DNA of 64,000 nucleotides, taken from assembly GCF_003268775.1 (NCBI RefSeq), contig NZ_QLSU01000002.1, positions 496,001 to 560,000 on the forward strand. The letters run 5' to 3'. The translations under genes and the position numbers were made by a program. Shown here one piece after another: positions 28,853-37,736 of this stretch. The notes under the pieces were generated by a model. The model was not told the origin of the DNA, did no database searches, and saw nothing but the letters and a program-made list of their open reading frames with translations. The stretch comes from Paraburkholderia unamae. GTDB taxonomy: Bacteria > Pseudomonadota > Gammaproteobacteria > Burkholderiales > Burkholderiaceae. Within the stretch, counting starts at the first letter, position 1. Each line of letters begins with the position of its first letter.

Positions 28853-29776
28853 TCAGCGCGGCGTCGGACTGTACCCCAATTCGTACGAGATTTTTTCGGC
28901 GCAGGTGCGCAGCGCGGTATCGACCACGCCGTTCCACTCGATGTCGAACGCGCCCTCGTGACCGAGCGCGATCAGCCCGAGCGCGAGGTCGCCGCTCGCG
29001 TCGAACACGGGCGTGCAGAACGCGTGGATGGTCGGCAGCAGCATGCCTTCCACGCGCGCCGCGCCGTGCTCGCGCACCTGGGCGAGCGCGACTTCGAGCG
29101 CCTGCGCCGTGCGCGGCGTCGAGCCGTACGAGTAGTGCTGCGCGCCCGCGAGCTCGCGCTCGATCATCGGCGCGGTCTTGCTGCGCGGCAGGTAGGCGGC
29201 GAACAGCAGGCCGGTGGCGGAACTGAGCATCGGCATCACGTCGCCGAGTTTCAGCGACGCCTTCGCGGGGTGGCTCGACTCCATCCAGTGCACGACGGTC
29301 GGCCCCTGATTGCCCCACACGGCGATGCCCAGGGTGATGTCGAGCGTGTCGCGCAACCCGGCGAGCGCGATGCGCGCGAGCTTCACGCCATCCACGCGTG
29401 CCAGGCGCGCGAGACCGAGCTGCAACGCGAAGCCGCCCAGTTCGTAGCGCCCCGAGAGCGGGTCCTGCGCGACCATGCCGAGGCGCATGAAGCTCACGAG
29501 GTAGCGGTGCGCCTTCGCCGGGCTCATGCCCGCGCGCTGCGCGAGGTCGCGCAGCATCATGGCGCGCGGTTCGTCGGTCAGCACTTCGAGCAGGCGAAAG
29601 CCCACTTCGATCGACTGGATGCCGGAGCGCAGTTTTTCTTCGCCGCCTTCGGCGCTTTCCGCGGAATCTGCGGACTCCGCCGCTTCGGCGGTGTCGAGGG
29701 CTTCGGCGAGGTCGTCGGCGTGCGGGGCGCGAGCGGTGCTCGCGCGCGGCGAGGCGGATCGGACGGTGGTCGGCAT
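28853..29776 (-). CDS. IclR-family transcriptional regulator
   Basis: A 307-residue regulator. It has an unusual N-terminal extension (about 45 residues, Ala/Asp/Glu/Ser-rich), then the winged helix (SIEVGFRLLEVLTDEPRAMM, LRDLAQRAGMSPAKAHRYLVSFMRLGMV) and the IclR effector domain (GIAVWGNQGPTVVHWMES, CTPVFDASGDLALGLIALG). It diverges from a fumarylacetoacetase-family gene with 106 bp between them and probably controls it; the effector is unknown. The start could be earlier (ATG 29884), but that would overlap the divergent gene. Confidence 0.88.
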   Translation of the reverse strand: MPTTVRSASPRASTARAPHADDLAEALDTAEAAESADSAESAEGGEEKLRSGIQSIEVGFRLLEVLTDEPRAMMLRDLAQRAGMSPAKAHRYLVSFMRLGMVAQDPLSGRYELGGFALQLGLARLARVDGVKLARIALAGLRDTLDITLGIAVWGNQGPTVVHWMESSHPAKASLKLGDVMPMLSSATGLLFAAYLPRSKTAPMIERELAGAQHYSYGSTPRTAQALEVALAQVREHGAARVEGMLLPTIHAFCTPVFDASGDLALGLIALGHEGAFDIEWNGVVDTALRTCAEKISYELGYSPTPR

Positions 29777-29819
29777 GGAGGCGTTGGGGTTCGGGAAATG
29801 CGACGGGCGGCGCACCCGC

Positions 29820-29849
29820 TTGGGCCGCGCCGATTCACCATCGTAGAAT
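29820..29849 (+). promoter_or_regulatory. Probable promoter of the FAH-family gene
   Basis: TTGGGC (29820-29825) and TAGAAT (29844-29849) are 18 bases apart, 33 bases before the start codon, within the IclR divergent region. There is no clear Shine-Dalgarno sequence before the ATG. Confidence 0.55.
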
Positions 29850-29882
29850 ACATTTCCCTTATCGTCACTCACGTCTGACTCC

Positions 29883-30875
29883 ATGAAACTTGCCACGCTG
29901 AAGGACGGCACCCGCGACGGGCAACTGATCGTCGTTTCCCGCGACCTGCGCAGCGCCGCCATTGCCGATGCGATCGCGCCCACGCTCCAGCGCGTGCTCG
30001 ACGACTGGCGCTTCTACGCCCCGCAGCTCGCCGAGCTTTATGACGCGCTCAACCACGGCCGCGCGCGCAACGCGTTCAGCTTCGACGCGCGCAACTGCAT
30101 GGCGCCGCTGCCGCGTGCCTACCAGTGGGCGGACGGTTCGTCGTACGTGAATCACGTGGAGCTGGTGCGGCGCGCGCGCGGCGCGGAAATGCCCGCCGAG
30201 TTCTGGACCGACCCGCTCATGTACCAGGGCGGCAGCGACGACTTCATCGGGCCGTGCGACGACATCGTGTGCGCGTCCGAGGCGTTCGGCATCGACTTTG
30301 AAGCCGAGGTGGCCGTGTTCACGGGCGACGTGCCGATGGGCGCGAGCCCCGACGAAGCGCTCAGGGCCGTGCGCCTCGTCACGCTCGTCAACGACGTGTC
30401 GTTGCGCAATCTCATTCCTGCGGAACTCGCGAAGGGCTTCGGCTTTTTCCAGAGCAAGCCGGCGAGCGCCTTCGCACCGGTTGCCGTCACACCCGACGAA
30501 CTCGGCGAGCACTGGCGCGAAGGCCGCGTGCATCTGCCGCTGCTCGTGCACTGGAACGGCAAGAAGGTCGGCCAGCCCGACGCGGGCACCGACATGGTGT
30601 TTCACTTCGGCCAGTTGATCGCGCACGCCGCGAAAACGCGCAACCTGCGCGCGGGCGCCGTCGTCGGCTCGGGCACGGTCTCGAACAAGGACGCCAAGCG
30701 CGGTTACTGCTGCATCGCCGAGAAGCGGTGCATCGAGATGATCGAGAGCGGGCAGGCGAGCACGGAGTTCATGAAGTTCGGCGACAGCGTGAAGATCGAG
30801 ATGCTCGACGAAGCGGGCAAGTCGATCTTCGGCGCGATCGATCAGGCCGTGGCGCCGCTTCATGGCGAGTCGTGA
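29883..30875 (+). CDS. Fumarylacetoacetate hydrolase-family protein
   Basis: A 330-residue FAH-superfamily enzyme. The divalent-metal ligands lie in IDFEAEVAVFTGDVPMG and LVNDVSLRNL; substrate-side motifs are KGFGFFQSKPASAFAPVAV and GSGTVSNKD. It hydrolyses a C-C bond in a beta-diketo acid; the long form with FDARNCMAPLPRAYQWADGSSY at the N-terminus is typical of the fumarylacetoacetate-like group in aromatic catabolism. The true substrate is not shown, as no homogentisate genes are beside it. It is divergent from an IclR regulator. Confidence 0.88.
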   Translation: MKLATLKDGTRDGQLIVVSRDLRSAAIADAIAPTLQRVLDDWRFYAPQLAELYDALNHGRARNAFSFDARNCMAPLPRAYQWADGSSYVNHVELVRRARGAEMPAEFWTDPLMYQGGSDDFIGPCDDIVCASEAFGIDFEAEVAVFTGDVPMGASPDEALRAVRLVTLVNDVSLRNLIPAELAKGFGFFQSKPASAFAPVAVTPDELGEHWREGRVHLPLLVHWNGKKVGQPDAGTDMVFHFGQLIAHAAKTRNLRAGAVVGSGTVSNKDAKRGYCCIAEKRCIEMIESGQASTEFMKFGDSVKIEMLDEAGKSIFGAIDQAVAPLHGES

Positions 30876-31058
30876 AGCCAGCGACAAGCCAGCGCTGAAG
30901 GGTTTCGCCGGATGCCGCGCGCCACGCGTGCGGCTACACTGGCGAACACCCTTTTTTCTTCAAAGCGATCGAGGAGACCGGCACAACCCCAAGCCCTGGC
31001 CGCACGCAGTATCCGAAGCCGTACGCAGAATACGCTCGCCCCAACACGAGGAGACCCC

Positions 31059-32225
31059 GTGAACGCCACTCGCCCCAGCCGTCTTGCTGCACGCATTGCC
31101 CTGCTTTTCAGCCTCTGCGCGCCCACGCTCGCGCTAGCACAAATCAAGATCGGCCTCGTCCTTTCGCTCACCGGCCCGGCCGCTTCGCTGGGCATTCCCG
31201 CGCGCGACACCGCCGCGATGCTGCCCACCGAGATCGCCGGGCAGAAAGTCCAGTACATCGTGCTCGACGACGCCTCCGACACGACCCAGGCCGTGCAGGA
31301 CACCAAAAAGCTCATCGACGAACAGCACGTCGACGCGATCATCGGCTCGTCCATCACGCCCAATTCGCTGGCGATGCTCGACGTGATCGCGCAGGGCGAG
31401 ACGCCCACCATCTCGCTCGCTTCGTCGGCGAAGATCATCGAACCGGTGGACGACAAGCGCCACTGGATGTTCAAGACGCCGCAAACCGACGCGATGATGG
31501 CCGGCGCGATCATGGAGCACGCGGCCGCGCACAACGTGAAGACGCTCGCCTATATCGGCCAGGCCGACGCGCTCGGCGAAACCTTCTACGCCGAGATCGC
31601 GAAGGCCGCGCAGCAGCGCGACATCAAGCTCGTTGGGAACGAGCGCTTCAACCGCACCGATCCGAGCGTGACGGGCCAGGTGCTCAAGATCGTCGCGGCG
31701 CACCCCGACGCCGTCGTGGTGGGCGCGGCCGGCACGCCCGCCGCGCTGCCGCCCAAGGCGCTCAAGGAGCGCGGCTACAAGGGCCTCATCTATCACAACC
31801 ACGGCGTGGGCAACCGCGACTTCCTGCGCGTGTGCGGCGCGGACTGCAACGGCACCTTCCTGCCCGCGAGCCCCGTGCTCGTGGCCGCGCAACTGCCCGA
31901 GGACCGTCCCGGCCGGCGTCACGCGCTCGACTATATTTCGCGCTACGAAGGACGTTACGGCGCGGGCACGGTGTCGGCGTTCGGCGCCTACACGTGGGAT
32001 GCGGGGCTCCTGCTCGGCAACGCGATTCCTGTTGCGCTCAAGTCGGCCGCGCCCGGCACCCCCGCGTTTCGCCACGCGCTGCGCGACGCGCTGGAAGCCA
32101 CGCGCGGGTTGCAGGACACCAATGGCGTGGTCAACATGAGCGCCACCGATCACCTCGGCCTCGACGCGCGGGCGCGCGTGATGGTCGAGATCCGCGACGA
32201 CAAGTGGATCTATCAGCCGCATTGA
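31059..32225 (+). CDS. Branched-chain amino acid-type ABC substrate-binding protein
   Basis: A 388-residue periplasmic binding protein (type 1 fold, LivK/AmiC group). The signal peptide is ARIALLFSLCAPTLALA, the mature start is QIKIGLVLSLTGPAASLGIP, and GSSITPNSLAMLDVIAQGETPTISL follows. I use the GTG at 31059, with GAGGAG six bases upstream; it gives a normal signal peptide, whereas the longer frame is Arg/Ser-rich. No permease or ATPase gene is adjacent. It may move an aromatic or amino-acid ligand related to the neighbouring FAH and hydratase genes (inference). Confidence 0.88.
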   Translation: MNATRPSRLAARIALLFSLCAPTLALAQIKIGLVLSLTGPAASLGIPARDTAAMLPTEIAGQKVQYIVLDDASDTTQAVQDTKKLIDEQHVDAIIGSSITPNSLAMLDVIAQGETPTISLASSAKIIEPVDDKRHWMFKTPQTDAMMAGAIMEHAAAHNVKTLAYIGQADALGETFYAEIAKAAQQRDIKLVGNERFNRTDPSVTGQVLKIVAAHPDAVVVGAAGTPAALPPKALKERGYKGLIYHNHGVGNRDFLRVCGADCNGTFLPASPVLVAAQLPEDRPGRRHALDYISRYEGRYGAGTVSAFGAYTWDAGLLLGNAIPVALKSAAPGTPAFRHALRDALEATRGLQDTNGVVNMSATDHLGLDARARVMVEIRDDKWIYQPH

Positions 32226-32272
32226 CGTTATTTCCCAAGCATCAGTAATCCGAAGCAAAGGAGGGCCAGCCC

Positions 32273-33097
32273 ATGAACGATCCTTTTTATGCCCATTACC
32301 ACGCCCTGCGCGTGCGGCGGCACGAGCACGGCATCGTCGAGGTCGTGATGAGCGGCGAGGGTGCGAACAAGAGCGGCCTCGCGACCGCCGACGCCCACAT
32401 GCACCGCGAGCTGGCCGAGATCTGGCGCGACGTGGACCGCGATCCCGATGCGCGCGTCGCCGTGATTCGCGGCGAGGGCAAGGGCTTTTCGGCGGGCGGC
32501 GATCTGCAACTCGTCGAGGACATGGCTACGCATTTCGATGTGCGCGCACGCGTGTGGCGCGAAGCGCGTGACCTCGTCTACAACGTGATCAACTGCGGCA
32601 AGCCCATCGTCTCGGCCATGCACGGTCCCGCCGTGGGCGCGGGGCTCGTGGCGGGCCTGCTCGCCGACATTTCGATCGCCACGAAAACGGCGCGCATCAT
32701 CGACGGGCATACGCGCCTCGGCGTCGCGGCGGGCGACCACGCGGCCATCGTGTGGCCGCTCCTGTGCGGCATGGCGAAGGCGAAGTACTACCTGCTGCTG
32801 TGCGAGCCGGTGAGCGGCGAGGAGGCGGAGCGTATCGGCCTCGTCTCGCTCGCCGTGGACGAGAGCGACTTGCTGCCGAAGGCGTTCGAAGTGGCGAAGC
32901 GCCTCGCCAACGGTTCGCAAACCGCCGTGCGCTGGACCAAGTACGCGCTCAACAACTGGCTGCGCATGGCGGGGCCGAACTTCGACACGTCGCTCGCGCT
33001 CGAATTCATGGGCTTCGCCGGGCCCGACGTGCGCGAGGGCGTGCAGTCGCTGCGCGAGCGGCGCGCGCCGCAGTTTCCGGGCGGCGATCCGTTCTGA
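32273..33097 (+). CDS. Enoyl-CoA hydratase/isomerase-family protein
   Basis: A 274-residue crotonase-fold enzyme. Oxyanion-hole segments are [16 protein letters not shown] (first backbone NH) and [20 protein letters not shown] (second). [31 protein letters not shown] covers the catalytic region, where usual enoyl-CoA hydratases have Glu residues; here GDH replaces the second Glu, so the reaction may differ. AAAGGAGG precedes the ATG. It lies 47 bp after the LivK-type gene and is likely co-transcribed with it. Confidence 0.88.
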   Translation: MNDPFYAHYHALRVRRHEHGIVEVVMSGEGANKSGLATADAHMHRELAEIWRDVDRDPDARVAVIRGEGKGFSAGGDLQLVEDMATHFDVRARVWREARDLVYNVINCGKPIVSAMHGPAVGAGLVAGLLADISIATKTARIIDGHTRLGVAAGDHAAIVWPLLCGMAKAKYYLLLCEPVSGEEAERIGLVSLAVDESDLLPKAFEVAKRLANGSQTAVRWTKYALNNWLRMAGPNFDTSLALEFMGFAGPDVREGVQSLRERRAPQFPGGDPF

Positions 33098-33256
33098 TTG
33101 CCCGCGCGCGGCGGGCGTGGCGTCGCACGATGTTCACACGCCGCGCCGCCATGCGCGCGCTATCATCGAAGAAGCGGTTTGCGCGCGGCGCCGCGCGAGG
33201 CATGACGCGGCGCTCATACGCGCATCCGACCACTTACCAATGCGAGGGAGATCCGC

Positions 33257-34015
33257 ATGACCGACCCAGCAGGCTCCATGCCGCCGTTCCCGGGCTTTCC
33301 CGGCTTTCCGCCCGCCGAGATGCTCGACCGCATGTGGGGGATGATGCGCCTCACGCCGTTCGGCAGCGCCTTTCCCGGCAGCGAGCCGGGCGTGGCGCAA
33401 GCCTTCGGCCCGTCGCTGTCGATGATGTCCGACATGATGACGCCGCTCACCAACATCGAGGAGCTCGACAAGCGCATCACCGATCTGCGCGCCGTCGAGC
33501 AATGGCTCAAGCTCAACCTCGGCATGCTGCAATCCGCCATCCAGGCGCTCGAAGTGCAGCGCGCCACGCTCTCCACGCTGCGCGCGTTCGGCGCGTTTGC
33601 GCAGGCGCAGATGAACCCGTCGCCGGCCGAATCCGAACCGGCGAAAGCGGGCTTCGCGCGCGAGCGGGCCGCCGAGCCCGAAGCCGCGAGCGCGGCCGAC
33701 GCCCCCGACGGCTCGGCCTCCGCGCCGCCGGGCTTCGACGCGGCCTCGTGGTGGAACCTCGTGCAGGCGCAGTTCAACCAGCTCGCGCAATTCGCGATGG
33801 CGCAGCCCGCCGCCGCGGCGCAGGCTGCGCAGGCGGCCGCCGATGCGGTGAGCGAGGCGCAAACGCAGGGCGAGGCCGCCGCCGCAGCAGCAGCCGCGGC
33901 CGCAAAACGCAGCGGCAGCGGCACGGCCAAACGCAGCAGCAGTAGCAATACCGGCACCGGCACGCGCAGCAGCGCGCCGCGCGGGGCGAAGAAGGCGCCG
34001 GCGCAGCCGGAATAA
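33257..34015 (+). CDS. phaM: PHA granule regulatory protein PhaM
   Basis: A 252-residue PhaM-type protein. N-terminal PPFPGFPGFPPAEMLDRMWGMMRLTPFG and the helical stretch TNIEELDKRITDLRAVEQWLKLNLGMLQSAIQALEVQRATL are the conserved half. After an Ala/Pro linker the C-terminus becomes Lys/Ser-rich (AAAKRSGSGTAKRSSSSN and GAKKAPAQPE). Known PhaM binds DNA with this tail and activates PHA synthase, tying granules to the nucleoid. GAGGGAGA precedes the ATG. It suggests the organism stores polyhydroxyalkanoates. Confidence 0.9.
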   Translation: MTDPAGSMPPFPGFPGFPPAEMLDRMWGMMRLTPFGSAFPGSEPGVAQAFGPSLSMMSDMMTPLTNIEELDKRITDLRAVEQWLKLNLGMLQSAIQALEVQRATLSTLRAFGAFAQAQMNPSPAESEPAKAGFARERAAEPEAASAADAPDGSASAPPGFDAASWWNLVQAQFNQLAQFAMAQPAAAAQAAQAAADAVSEAQTQGEAAAAAAAAAAKRSGSGTAKRSSSSNTGTGTRSSAPRGAKKAPAQPE

Positions 34016-34074
34016 GGCGCGCGGCGTCACGAAGAACCGTCCCGCGGGACGACAACACGGGGAGCGTCGGCGTC

Positions 34075-35280
34075 ATGCGGCTTGCGCTCGTGATGATGGG
34101 CGGCGGCGCGCGCGCGGCTTACCAGGCCGGCGCGTTGCGCGCGCTTGCCGAGCTGGCCGCCGAGGCCGAGCCCGCGCGCCGCGCCATGCCCTTCACGGTG
34201 ATCTGCGGCACCTCGGCGGGCGCGATCAACGCCACCTCGATCGCGAGCCACGCCGACCAGTTCGCGCACGGCGCGGCGCACCTCGTCGATGTCTGGTCGA
34301 ACATGCGCGCCAACCAGGTCTATCGGACCGACTGGCCCGGCGTGGCGGCCGCGGGCGCGCGCTGGCTCGCCACGCTCGCATTCGGCTGGGCCGCCGGCAG
34401 CGTGGGCGCGCGTGCCGCGCCGCGCACGCTGTTCGACAGCACGCCGCTCGCGCAGATGCTGCCGCACACACTCAACTTCCACCGCATCGAGCAGATGCTC
34501 GACGAGCGCCTGCTGTATGCGCTCGCCGTCACGGCGCTGAGCTACTCGTCCGGGCGGCATGTCACGTTCTACCAGGCCTGCGAGCCGATCAGCGCATGGC
34601 GGCGCGCGCAGCGCACGGCGCGCATGGTCGCGCTCACGCCGAAGCACCTGCTCGCGTCGGCGGCCATTCCGTTCATGTTCCCGGCCGTGCGCCTCGAACT
34701 CGACGGCCGCCACGAATACTTCGGTGACGGCTCGATTCGCCAGATCGCGCCGCTTTCGCCCGCCATCCATTTCGGCGCGGGGCGCATTGTCGTGCTGGGC
34801 GCGGCGGCACCCACGCCCGAGGTGCCCGCCGCGCGCCCCGACATCGACGTGTATCCGACGCTCGCGCAAATCGGCCAGCAGGTGCTCGCGAGCGTGTTCC
34901 TCGATTCGCTTGGCGCGGACATCGAGCGCATCGAGCACGTCAATCGCATGGTGTTGCAGCTGCCGCACACGGTGGCGCCCGAAAGCGGCTGGCGGCACGT
35001 GGATGTGCTCGCGATCGCGCCGAGCGAGCGCATCGAGTTGATCGCCGCGCGCCATCTCCAGCAGTTGCCGCGCTCGGTGCGTATGCTGCTCGGCGCGGTG
35101 GGCGGCAATCGCGCGTCGGGCGCGGCGTTCGCGAGCTATTTGCTGTTCGAGCGGGAGTTCACGCGCGAGTTGATTGAGTTGGGTTATCGAGATGCGCAAG
35201 CGCAACGCGAAGTTCTTTTGACGTGGCTCAAAGCTCCAACGGACGGCGCAGCGATGGATTTGGGGCTGCTCCGGAAGTGA
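34075..35280 (+). CDS. Patatin-like phospholipase
   Basis: A 401-residue patatin-domain protein: anion hole GGGARAAYQAG (10-20), serine motif GTSAG (Ser in VICGTSAGAIN) and the partner aspartate in FGDGSIRQIAPLSPAI. It is expected to be a serine-Asp dyad lipid acyl hydrolase. The C-terminal 150 residues (IGQQVLASVFLDSLGADIERIEHVNR) are conserved in the DUF3336-lacking bacterial group. Proximity to phaM hints at granule or membrane lipid turnover, but that is only context. GGGAG is upstream. Confidence 0.9.
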   Translation: MRLALVMMGGGARAAYQAGALRALAELAAEAEPARRAMPFTVICGTSAGAINATSIASHADQFAHGAAHLVDVWSNMRANQVYRTDWPGVAAAGARWLATLAFGWAAGSVGARAAPRTLFDSTPLAQMLPHTLNFHRIEQMLDERLLYALAVTALSYSSGRHVTFYQACEPISAWRRAQRTARMVALTPKHLLASAAIPFMFPAVRLELDGRHEYFGDGSIRQIAPLSPAIHFGAGRIVVLGAAAPTPEVPAARPDIDVYPTLAQIGQQVLASVFLDSLGADIERIEHVNRMVLQLPHTVAPESGWRHVDVLAIAPSERIELIAARHLQQLPRSVRMLLGAVGGNRASGAAFASYLLFEREFTRELIELGYRDAQAQREVLLTWLKAPTDGAAMDLGLLRK

Positions 35281-35845
35281 AAGACCGGCATGCTATTATT
35301 GTGTAAGGTTTTTCTGGTCAATTTGACGGAGTGTCAGGGGCGTCACGCGCTTCGCAGCGCGGGTTCCACGGCATTCACGGGCGCAGTGCTGGCCCGCCGG
35401 AAAAGCCGCCGGCAAGATGTGGCGGACGGGGCAGTCAGTGTGTTGGGCGGAATTTGGCCAGCTTTTGGCATGCATGCGGCATTCTGTCGCATCGCCCGAC
35501 AAAGACGCCACAGGCCTTGCGGGAACGCCGGGCGCGCCGTGCCAAAAGCGCGGCGAACGGCCGGCAAGACACGCGGTTATCGGCAGTGATCAGCAGTTTC
35601 AGGCAGCCGGGTTCGAGGCACGGAGCAGCTACCCAGAATCCACGACGGCGCCTTTCATTCCGGTTGGCTGGATTGTCGTGGGGCAACGCCGAATGCGTTG
35701 CCCGTTCGTACGATTGCGTCCAGGGGGCCGGATACCGCGTAAAATTAAATGCTTTTTTGCCAGCGCGCCGCGTCATGAGACGCGGATCCCGCGGCACGCT
35801 ACGAATTCGTCATGCGCGCGTTTTGCGCAGATCAGGGGCGGGACT
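35281..35845. other. Long intergenic region, patatin / ferritin-like gene
   Basis: 565 bases with no convincing ORF. It contains the palindrome GTCAATTTGAC (35317-35327) near TATTAT, and a perfect 9-bp stem GGGCAACGC / GCGTTGCCC (35681-35703, loop CGAAT) without a T-run. An AT-rich patch GTAAAATTAAATGC near 35738 could be the -10 of the ferritin-like gene. Room exists for a small RNA, but none is demonstrated. Confidence 0.5.
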
Positions 35846-36715
35846 ATGAACACGATGCTTTATCCGGAACTTTACAAATCGCTCGAATCGGTCCGTTGGG
35901 ACATGGAAAAGGACATTCCCTGGGACAAGTTCGACGCGTCGCTCCTTACCGACGAGCAGGCCGCGACCATCAAGATGAACGCGATCACCGAGTGGTCGGC
36001 GTTGCCCGCGACGGAAATGTTCCTGCGCGACAACCACCACGACAGCGACTTCTCGGCGTTCATGAGCGTGTGGTTCTTCGAAGAGCAGAAGCATTCGCTC
36101 GTGCTCATGGAATACCTGCGCCGCTTCAAGCCGGAAATGGTGCCGACCGAGGAAGAGCTGCACGCCGTGCGCTTCGAGTTCGATCCGGCGCCGCCGCTCG
36201 AAACGCTCATGCTGCACTTCTGCGGCGAAATCCGCTTGAATCACTGGTATCGCCGCGCTGCCGAATGGCACACGGAGCCGGTCATCAAGGCGATCTACGA
36301 AACGATTTCGCGCGATGAAGCGCGCCATGGCGGCGCGTACCTGCGCTACATGAAGAAGGCGCTCAACAATTTCGGCGACGTCGCGCGCGCGGCGTTCGCG
36401 AAGATCGGCGTGCTGATGGCCTCGGCGCGCCGCACCGAGAAGCCGCTGCACCCCACGAACCTGCACGTGAACCAGGCGCTGTTCCCGCGCGACACGGTGC
36501 AGTCGCGCCTGCCCGACCCGGAATGGCTCGAGCGCTGGCTCGACGAGCAGATCCGTTTCGACGACGGCTGGGAAAAGAAAGTGATCGAGCGCATTCTGCA
36601 CAACCTCTCGATCCTGTTCGAACGCACGTTCAACACGGCGCAGGAACTGAACCGCTATCGCAAGGAAGTGGTTCAGCGCCTGCAAGCCGAGCAGGGCACG
36701 CAGCAGCCGGCCTGA
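35846..36715 (+). CDS. Ferritin-like diiron protein
   Basis: A 289-residue all-helical protein of the ferritin-like/acyl-ACP-desaturase-like superfamily. Diiron ligand motifs are SVWFFEEQKHSLVLMEYL (E-E-x2-H) and ETISRDEARHGGAYLRYM (D-E-x2-H), with another Glu in LHFCGEIRLNHWYRR. The spacing fits a non-haem diiron carboxylate oxygenase or desaturase better than an iron-storage ferritin. The substrate is unknown. The ATG at 35846 follows GGGGCGGG. A terminator lies 63 bp after the stop. Confidence 0.8.
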   Translation: MNTMLYPELYKSLESVRWDMEKDIPWDKFDASLLTDEQAATIKMNAITEWSALPATEMFLRDNHHDSDFSAFMSVWFFEEQKHSLVLMEYLRRFKPEMVPTEEELHAVRFEFDPAPPLETLMLHFCGEIRLNHWYRRAAEWHTEPVIKAIYETISRDEARHGGAYLRYMKKALNNFGDVARAAFAKIGVLMASARRTEKPLHPTNLHVNQALFPRDTVQSRLPDPEWLERWLDEQIRFDDGWEKKVIERILHNLSILFERTFNTAQELNRYRKEVVQRLQAEQGTQQPA

Positions 36716-36777
36716 CGCGCCAGCACAACTCGCGTGCGCGCCGCTTCGTGCCCCATTGGCGGCGCGGTGCGCGCAGG

Positions 36778-36814
36778 ACGGCCCGTAGCGCTTTTCGCGT
36801 GACGGGCCGTTTTC
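36778..36814 (+). terminator. Terminator after the ferritin-like gene
   Basis: ACGGCCCGT (36778-36786) pairs with ACGGGCCGT (36802-36810), followed by TTTC. The loop contains a second short stem (GCG/CGC). Confidence 0.8.
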
Positions 36815-36890
36815 ATTGGTGCTTTCCACTCGCGTGCCGGTCAGTGGCTTGACTGATCCTGATCGGCGCCTTTTATCCGAGCCTCATTCC

Positions 36891-37382
36891 ATGCCCGCTA
36901 CTTTCGAACGCAAGATCACGACCCGCGAAGCGCTCGCGCAACTGCGCGCCTCGCTGCCCGGCCCGGTGGTGTTCACCAACGGCGTATTCGACATCCTGCA
37001 CCGCGGGCACGTCACCTATCTCGCCGACGCGAAGGCGCTCGGCGCCACGCTGATCGTGGGCGTGAACAGCGACGCTTCGGTGAAGATGCTCGGCAAGGGC
37101 GACGACCGCCCCATCAACAACGAGAACGACCGCATGGCGCTGCTGGCGGCGCTGGAAAGCGTGGACTGGGTGGTGCAGTTCGGCGAGCGCACGCCGATCG
37201 AGCTGATCGAGGCCGTGCATCCGGACATTCTCGTGAAGGGCGGCGACTACGACATGGACGCGCTGCCCGAGTCGGCCGTGGTGCGCGGCTGGGGCGGGCG
37301 CGCGCTCGCGATTGCGTTCGAGCACGACCGCTCCACCACGAAGCTGCTCCAGAAGGTGCGGGCGCAGGAAGGCGCGAAGTAA
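36891..37382 (+). CDS. rfaE2: D-glycero-beta-D-manno-heptose 1-phosphate adenylyltransferase
   Basis: A 163-residue nucleotidyltransferase equal to the C-terminal half of HldE. It attaches AMP to heptose 1-phosphate, making ADP-heptose for LPS inner core. The signature VFTNGVFDILHRGHVTYL contains the HxGH motif, and NENDRMALLAALESVDWVVQF and VKGGDYDMDALPE follow. A separate kinase gene (hldA/rfaE1) is expected elsewhere, as in other beta-proteobacteria. The ATG at 36891 lacks a strong ribosome site. Confidence 0.93.
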   Translation: MPATFERKITTREALAQLRASLPGPVVFTNGVFDILHRGHVTYLADAKALGATLIVGVNSDASVKMLGKGDDRPINNENDRMALLAALESVDWVVQFGERTPIELIEAVHPDILVKGGDYDMDALPESAVVRGWGGRALAIAFEHDRSTTKLLQKVRAQEGAK

Positions 37383-37444
37383 GTTTCGAAGTCGAGCCGC
37401 CCGGCTGCGGCTCAACTGGGGCTCAACTACCTCTCAACTGCGGC

Positions 37445-37684
37445 TTACTGCGCGAGGCTCGACGCCTGCACGGCCGGGTCCGCCACCGGGCCGCCCACGG
37501 TCGGCAGGTCCGCCGATTCGGAGGGCCGGATCGCCTTCACCACGAGCCGCTCAGGGTGGATCTGCCGGTTCAGGTGCTGGGTTTCGCGCGAGCCCGACGC
37601 GGGCGTCGGGCCGAACATGCCGCCAATTGCCGCGAAAGCCAGCAGGTTGGCAAGAATCAGGATGGCGAGCAGCCAGCGCAGCAT
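37445..37684 (-). CDS. Small membrane-anchored protein downstream of coaX
   Basis: A 79-residue protein with a hydrophobic N-terminus (MLRWLLAILILANLLAFAAIGGMFG) that can be an anchor or signal peptide, then a short hydrophilic part (RETQHLNRQIHPERLVVKAI). It lies 52 bp after coaX on the same strand, likely the third gene of birA-coaX. SPOR-like or other family membership cannot be assigned. Codon use matches the neighbours. Confidence 0.7.
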   Translation of the reverse strand: MLRWLLAILILANLLAFAAIGGMFGPTPASGSRETQHLNRQIHPERLVVKAIRPSESADLPTVGGPVADPAVQASSLAQ

Positions 37685-37736
37685 CGTGTGAAGCTCCGTC
37701 GATTTCGTTTGTTCAGATCAGATCAAGGCGCGGCGC

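Noticed and set aside
30860..31058. N-terminal extension of the LivK-type binding protein from 30912
   Set aside because: The added 49 residues are Arg/Ser-rich and would bury the signal peptide; the GTG at 31059 has a GAGGAG ribosome site.
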